Below, piece by piece: positions 59,127-64,000 of a DNA stretch of 64,000 bases (position 1 is the first letter of the stretch; every line of letters begins with the position of its first letter). The notes below the pieces were generated by a model. That model had not been told where the DNA came from. It saw only the letters and a program-made list of their open reading frames with translations, and made no database searches. The stretch spans positions 9,273,001-9,337,000 of the forward strand of contig CM074758.1 in the NCBI GenBank assembly GCA_037355855.1, in the 5' to 3' direction. Source of the stretch: Pseudo-nitzschia pungens (lineage: Eukaryota; Bacillariophyta; Bacillariophyceae; Bacillariales; Bacillariaceae). The position numbers and the translations under genes were made by a program.

Positions 59127-60994
59127 GCAAATCCCATATATATTACGAAGTACGAAGTAATTACATATAATAATATATTGGTGTCTTCATAATTTTTGTA
59201 GTCGATAGATGTAACCAACATTCCCGAAGCGACGCCCATCTTCTGTCGGAGCATTGCGCATTTGGATCACGTGACACGACAATTCTCTACGGTTCCTGCA
59301 TACGAGTACGGTAGTGGGAATGAAAATGCAGATAGTAAGTTATGACTCACACCTTACGGTAAGTTTTTTAAGTTACCAATCAGCTTCGTGTTTCGTGTCC
59401 CCAATGAAAATGCACAAACCGAAGGAAGCAGTCGTGCACGAAAACTGCAACTGTGGGTTGCACGTAAGGTTACGGTAAACCTTAGTCAAAGTACCACTGG
59501 TGCAAGTAACATACCGAAGTACTGTAGATGATACGAAGTAACCTTATCCTTTTACTACGTACGAAGAACTTTGTATTTTTGAGAGAAGCAAGACTGGATA
59601 AGTAGTTCATATGATACGTATCTAGAATGAATATGAGTCTATATTGATACTACGTACTCCGTACTTCGTACATGATTGATTCTCATTCCCAGACCCGTTC
59701 GACCGAAAACTCCCTCCAAGGACCGAAACCTCTGGCAGAATTTTCGTCGTCGACGACTCACACACTTACTCACGAAATCTCAGCAACTCCGAAATTCCTT
59801 ACTAGTTCAAATCCCAGATCACTCGGCGGGCTGTTCCGAGTTCTTATGCCCAAGTCGGATGGCGCTGGTCATTGCTTTTCGCTGTAATCGTGTTCCGCAA
59901 AATGTCAAGAAGGCGTCGGAGTATAGCTGATGCACAGGATGTGGATCCGTAATTCCAAATGTCTCGAAGCGTTGACGTAAGCGCACTTTCCGCAACCAAC
60001 GACTACAGCCAATCAGAAACGTTCAAGCTGTGTCTTGTGCGAGAATGTCAAGACATCGTTCTTCTCTCCGGTAACTTACCGCACGAGGGATTGCCAGAAA
60101 CGACGTGTACCAACCAGTTGGTCGCCATCAACTACTGGACCCGTCTTGTGGTGTCGCGCCGTTCCGAACTCAACCGATTTGGCAGGGCAGGTATGTAAAC
60201 AAAAAAATAATAATTCACCGTCCCATCACGTAACTTACTGTACAGTAGTTCGTGTACGAGTACCGGTACGTGTACATGTCCATGCAAGCGAAACTGAAAG
60301 TGAAAATTAAGTGGAGTATTAACTTACCGTAAGATTAATTACCTTACCGTAATTGTACCATTACCGGTAAGCCTTACTGAAATGACTGTTCCGCTCCTAA
60401 AAATTGCCAAGTGCCCACGCTGCTTACTGCTTAGACAACTATCATGAATTTTGTGCACCAACTCTGCCTACATACCCCCCGTACACTGCCGTTCGGCACT
60501 CGCTAGCCGAAAATAATTTTCTGGACTCCGCTCGAAAACCTGCTGCCATCGCCGACTCTGATCATTGCATGTGAACCAATTCTTAAACCGCAGAAGCAAC
60601 CGTCCGCAGAGTAGTATCGTACCATCTTCCTGCGGTACAGCCCGATCATCCGGAACACAGTGAGAGGGAGCAAGTAAATTACAACCGAAACCTTTAACTA
60701 TCGATCGTACCGTCCTTGTGATCATTTTTGACTTCATTCGAACGGGCTATCCTTTTCGAGAGTGAGGTTACTATCACTAAGACGGTTGTATCGGGATACT
60801 CCCATTGAACGGTTTCGATTCTTCGATGGACTATTGCTCCCGCCCTCGACGCTGTACTCTTTGTTGGTCCATTTAATCAACAAAACTAAGAGAGAGAGAG
60901 AGTGTGTGTGTGTGTGTTTCACTTTTAGCAGAGAGAGAGAGAGAGAGAGAGGCGAAACTACGGAACTTACTTCCGTGCGTTCTCTCTGCCCACC
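59127..60994. other. Intergenic with GTAAGGTTAC motifs and AG/GT microsatellites
   Basis: Motifs occur near 59465, 59535, 60230 and 60325-60380. GT and AG runs lie at 60890-60950 in the leader of the terminal gene. A 79-codon frame at 59959-60198 is the only candidate exon. Confidence 0.55.
59959..60198 (+). CDS. Possible short exon, doubtful
   Basis: ATG 59959 (MSRSVDVSALSATNDYSQ) runs to a donor-like GGCAG|GTATGT near 60190. Composition is protein-like, but no second exon was found. Confidence 0.2.
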   Translation: MSRSVDVSALSATNDYSQSETFKLCLVRECQDIVLLSGNLPHEGLPETTCTNQLVAINYWTRLVVSRRSELNRFGRAGM

Positions 60995-63900
60995 ATGGGA
61001 GCGGCATCATCGTGCCCGGTGGTGATTCCCACCGAGGACGATTTCGATGCCGATGGAGTGTTGCTCCTGGAAAAGATCGATCGCCGCAGTCATAAGAGAA
61101 CGAAACAACAAAAGAAACAGAAACAACAACAGAAACAACAACAACAACAAAAACGGGAAGAATCCAATCGCGTGAAACGCATCGTGCACGAACTCGAAAA
61201 TGACCGTGACGCCGTCAGCATTGTCTTTTTCGACGAGGGAGACGAGGACGACGACGACGACGACGACGATTTCGACGCTTCGAGCCATCCCCAGTGTTTT
61301 GCGCTCCCGTTGTTTGACGCGATTTCGTCGCATCTCTCGACCCTGGCCGAGGCCACGAAGGGAGCGCAACGGCACCAGCGGAGCCAAAACTCCAACGAGG
61401 ACGGTCTCCCATCGCTCGTGCGGAGCAGCAGCAACAGCGTTGCCGACGGTGACGAAGGGGAGGAGCTCGAAGCCGATCTCGAGCTGCTTCGATTGGAGCT
61501 GAAAGAGGCGCAGTCCGGCTTTCGGCGTCTCACGAACAAGGAAGGAACGGAGGAGGAAGAACCTCCGGCCAGCGAGTTCGAGGCGACCCTCTTGGAGGAA
61601 TTCGCCAGGGCCGAAGCCAACAAGAAGGAATCGGCAGCCGGAGAGGACGGGGAGGATGCCCATGGTGCAGCAGGGGACACGGAAGCGAAGGACGATGCTA
61701 CGGAACCGGAACCCATGCGGGCGGATGCCATTGTTTCCATCACCGAAGCAGAGGAGGACAACATCAACATCCAGCGACTGAAGCAGGAGGGCCTGCTCAA
61801 CGAAGCCGAGTTCGACTCGTTTCTGTTGGATCTCCAGGAGACACTGGACGGCCATCAAAGCCTAGACACGGACAAGGACCACCACGACACGGACTACGAC
61901 AAGGAGGACGAGGACGAGGATCCCGACCTCGATCTCGATTCCCTCCGATTGGCATTGCAAACCATCGATAAGACGCCGGAGAAGGCATTCGATTCGCTCA
62001 TGTTGGAGCTGCGGGGCACCGAGACCCACAGCGGTTCGCTCGAGCAAGGGGACGAAGACCCGGACAGGGAGGAAGACCCCCACGCGGATCTCGATGCTCT
62101 CCGATTGGAACTCGAACAGTTCGATGCCAACCACGAGTTTTTCGAGCTGGAGGCCACCGTCACTGCCGAGGAACAGCAGCAGCCGAGCAGCAAGGAAAGA
62201 GAAGCGGAAGACGAACACCAAGACACGGACTTGGATTCGCTCCGAATGGAGCTCCTCGATGACGAGGATGCTTTCCGCCGTCGTGATGCCGCGGATCTTA
62301 TTGCCTCGTCCCAAACCACGGGAAGAAATACCGGCAGCAACAGCAGCGACGACGACGACACGAAGGATCGAAACTCGTCCTCCTTTATCGATTTGCAACA
62401 ATTGCTCTTTGCCTCGGCCGGGAATGACGACGGCAGTGGCGACCACGACGATGCGAACACCAGGGATTCGTCTTCCAATGCACCGACGACCGGATCGTCC
62501 TCGTCCTCGTCGTCCTCGATATTGCTCTATTCCTCGACAAGGCTTCCGGATCACTGCAAGGTAGTGGTGGACATTTACGAGACACACTCGACGCAGCTGA
62601 AGCCCCGGTCTCCGAGCGAGCGGGAGGACGTCCCCCTCGAAAAAGCGGGAATCCCCTTTCGCAAGTGCCGCGATCCGGTCTGTGCCTGCAACGGCCCAAA
62701 ACCGCCGCAACCCGTATCTCCCGGTCCGAGCAGGACCAGCGGAGGCAGCCCGGCCACGAAACGCGACGAGAGCACCCTCCACCGGCGCACGACAACGTCC
62801 CTCGCCACGACCAAGGACGACGAGGACTGTTCCCCGTTGTCCTTTCGTGCCCGAAGACAGGAACGGAAACGTGCTCTGCGCGTGCGAAATCAACGCAACA
62901 ACCAGCTTGCTTCGGACTACGACGAGCGAGAACACGACGACTTTACCGCGACCACGGCGGAAAATTCCGATTCGACCCGATCCGCCTCGTCCTGGACATC
63001 CCACCTGGGTGGTTTCGGGCAGCCGCAGGAGTCACCGACGGGACCGTCCCCCGTCCACCGGGACGTCCGCGGTGCGCCCAATCCGTACCGACCGCGACAC
63101 CAGCGCGCCCGATCGGAAGATTACGTCGAGAAGGGCACCTACGCTACGTTGTCCGGCGGGAACCGGGTCGCGGTGCCGGCAACCTCCGCCGGTGCCCCAC
63201 CCCGTCTTCCATCCCGCCTGCCGCGACGCGGCAGCGGATCCGGCAACTCCCCCAGCCAGCGACAGAAAAACGCCCACCCCCCGTTGCTCCCTCGCACCGA
63301 ATCCAGGGATCGAGGCAACGATCGGGGAGGAATCGAGAAGGAAGCGAGGGAAGATGTTCCCGATGACGCGTTCCAGACTCATCGACGATTTCGGTCGGAA
63401 GATCTTGTCGATGCGAACCGACCAGAAAGTTCTTCCTCATCCCTGGAATTATCGAGACAACGATCCTATTCGGAACACGTTACGACTTCCCCAAAGATTC
63501 CGACTGATCTTGGTGACAAGCATTGCGACGGGGGACGAGATGAAAATTGCAGTGCGCTTTCTCCGGTGAGCGTTGTTGAGGAGATTCGTCGCGATTCTCG
63601 TTCCTCGTCTCAACGAAGATCTCCGAAAGAGCCACGGACGACTCCCGTCAAGAAACGAAAAACAAAAAAACAAAGGAAGAAGCCTTCGCGACAAACGCCA
63701 CCGAAGTGCTATGGAGAACGAGAACGAGCACTCAGCAACTGCAGGCGCTCGATCCGTGTTCTAAACCACAACGAAAAGTCGGAGCGACGAAATCGCAACC
63801 GCCAACTCGGTGCTGCTGCGAGCGTCCGAGAAGTTCAATTGCAGCGACGGAAGCGATTCGAACACGCACTGCAACTGACGTTTCTGTACCACAAGATGGG

Positions 63901-64000
63901 ATTGCTCCATTATCAGCAGGGTCGGTACGATACCGCCCGGCACGTGCTCGAGCACGGACTCGAGATCCTGATTGCCGACCGAGCCAATACCATTGTTCCA
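60995..64000 (+). CDS. Large acidic protein with myristoylation-type start and TPR-like end (3' end beyond window)
   Basis: From ATG 60995 the frame is open for 1,002 codons to the window edge; I read it codon by codon. It begins MGAASSCPVV, a good N-myristoylation sequence (Gly2, Ser6) with a neighbouring Cys for palmitoylation. A Lys/Gln-rich segment (KKQKQQQKQQQQQKREE) and an Asp run follow. About residues 150-430 contain degenerate acidic repeats of the form D-x-D-[SA]-L-R-[LM]-x-L: ADLELLRLELKEA, DLDSLRLALQTID, DLDALRLELEQFD, DLDSLRMELLDD. The centre is Ser/Arg/Pro-rich and disordered, with RFRSEDLVD and RSEDYVEKG phosphosite-like segments. The last visible part, ALQLTFLYHKMGLLHYQQGR then YDTARHVLEHGLEILIADRA, looks like the start of TPR repeats. 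It may be a membrane-tethered scaffold; function unknown. Confidence 0.8.
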   Translation, partial: MGAASSCPVVIPTEDDFDADGVLLLEKIDRRSHKRTKQQKKQKQQQKQQQQQKREESNRVKRIVHELENDRDAVSIVFFDEGDEDDDDDDDDFDASSHPQCFALPLFDAISSHLSTLAEATKGAQRHQRSQNSNEDGLPSLVRSSSNSVADGDEGEELEADLELLRLELKEAQSGFRRLTNKEGTEEEEPPASEFEATLLEEFARAEANKKESAAGEDGEDAHGAAGDTEAKDDATEPEPMRADAIVSITEAEEDNINIQRLKQEGLLNEAEFDSFLLDLQETLDGHQSLDTDKDHHDTDYDKEDEDEDPDLDLDSLRLALQTIDKTPEKAFDSLMLELRGTETHSGSLEQGDEDPDREEDPHADLDALRLELEQFDANHEFFELEATVTAEEQQQPSSKEREAEDEHQDTDLDSLRMELLDDEDAFRRRDAADLIASSQTTGRNTGSNSSDDDDTKDRNSSSFIDLQQLLFASAGNDDGSGDHDDANTRDSSSNAPTTGSSSSSSSSILLYSSTRLPDHCKVVVDIYETHSTQLKPRSPSEREDVPLEKAGIPFRKCRDPVCACNGPKPPQPVSPGPSRTSGGSPATKRDESTLHRRTTTSLATTKDDEDCSPLSFRARRQERKRALRVRNQRNNQLASDYDEREHDDFTATTAENSDSTRSASSWTSHLGGFGQPQESPTGPSPVHRDVRGAPNPYRPRHQRARSEDYVEKGTYATLSGGNRVAVPATSAGAPPRLPSRLPRRGSGSGNSPSQRQKNAHPPLLPRTESRDRGNDRGGIEKEAREDVPDDAFQTHRRFRSEDLVDANRPESSSSSLELSRQRSYSEHVTTSPKIPTDLGDKHCDGGRDENCSALSPVSVVEEIRRDSRSSSQRRSPKEPRTTPVKKRKTKKQRKKPSRQTPPKCYGERERALSNCRRSIRVLNHNEKSERRNRNRQLGAAASVREVQLQRRKRFEHALQLTFLYHKMGLLHYQQGRYDTARHVLEHGLEILIADRANTIVP

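Noticed and set aside
1..64000. CRISPR arrays, bacterial operons, ribosome binding sites and riboswitches
   Set aside because: The regular repeats found are LRR exon-intron units or microsatellites. Introns, signal peptides and gene families are eukaryotic, so prokaryotic signals are not expected and none is seen.

Overview
The window looks like a nuclear chromosome segment from a diatom or a close stramenopile relative, probably a pennate diatom with a repeat-rich genome. Evidence: long single-exon genes with occasional short GT-AG introns (about 100 to 440 bp); a presequence resembling the ochrophyte plastid ASAFAP signal; an M11 gametolysin-like protease; a protein built only of helicase-associated (HA) repeats; plant-type 24-residue LRR genes; and gag proteins of Copia-like retroelements. 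The assignment is inference from protein style; no rRNA or tRNA gene was found.

Layout. 1-2.8 kb: minus-strand retroelement gag and its repetitive leader. 3.3-8.4 kb: two LRR genes in which each 24-residue repeat is its own 72-bp phase-1 exon, tandemly amplified together with its intron. 9.1-16.0 kb: a glycosyltransferase-like type II membrane protein gene split by a gag-only retroelement that is flanked by a ~0.6-kb duplication of the gene. 17.8-19.6 kb: secreted prolyl 4-hydroxylase-like oxygenase (minus). 20.9-21.8 kb: SKP1. 22.5-25.4 kb: coiled-coil protein. 26.1-28.1 kb: eight-repeat HA protein. 28.6-29.0 kb: small CxxC protein (minus). 31.7-33.5 kb: FIG/SAL1-type phosphatase (minus), probably plastid-targeted. 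35.6-37.8 kb: secreted M11 metalloprotease. 38.1-40.6 kb: F-box-like protein (minus). 43.5-47.2 kb: a second coiled-coil locus, split over three reading frames. 47.7-50.1 kb: protein kinase (minus). 50-55 and 56-61 kb: gene-poor repetitive DNA with a small basic protein at 55.3-56.0 kb. 61.0 kb to the end: a large acidic protein ending in a TPR-like segment and running off the window.

The genes are not an operon. Loose functional themes are SCF ubiquitin ligase parts (SKP1 and an F-box-like protein), secretory or cell-surface proteins (prolyl hydroxylase, M11 protease, glycosyltransferase-like protein, LRR proteins) and long coiled-coil scaffolds. Intergenic DNA is saturated with GTAAGGTTAC / GTAACCTTAC motifs and ACTAGT-rich runs and contains at least two related inverted-repeat elements. 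The most interesting feature is the array of symmetric, near-identical LRR exon-intron cassettes.
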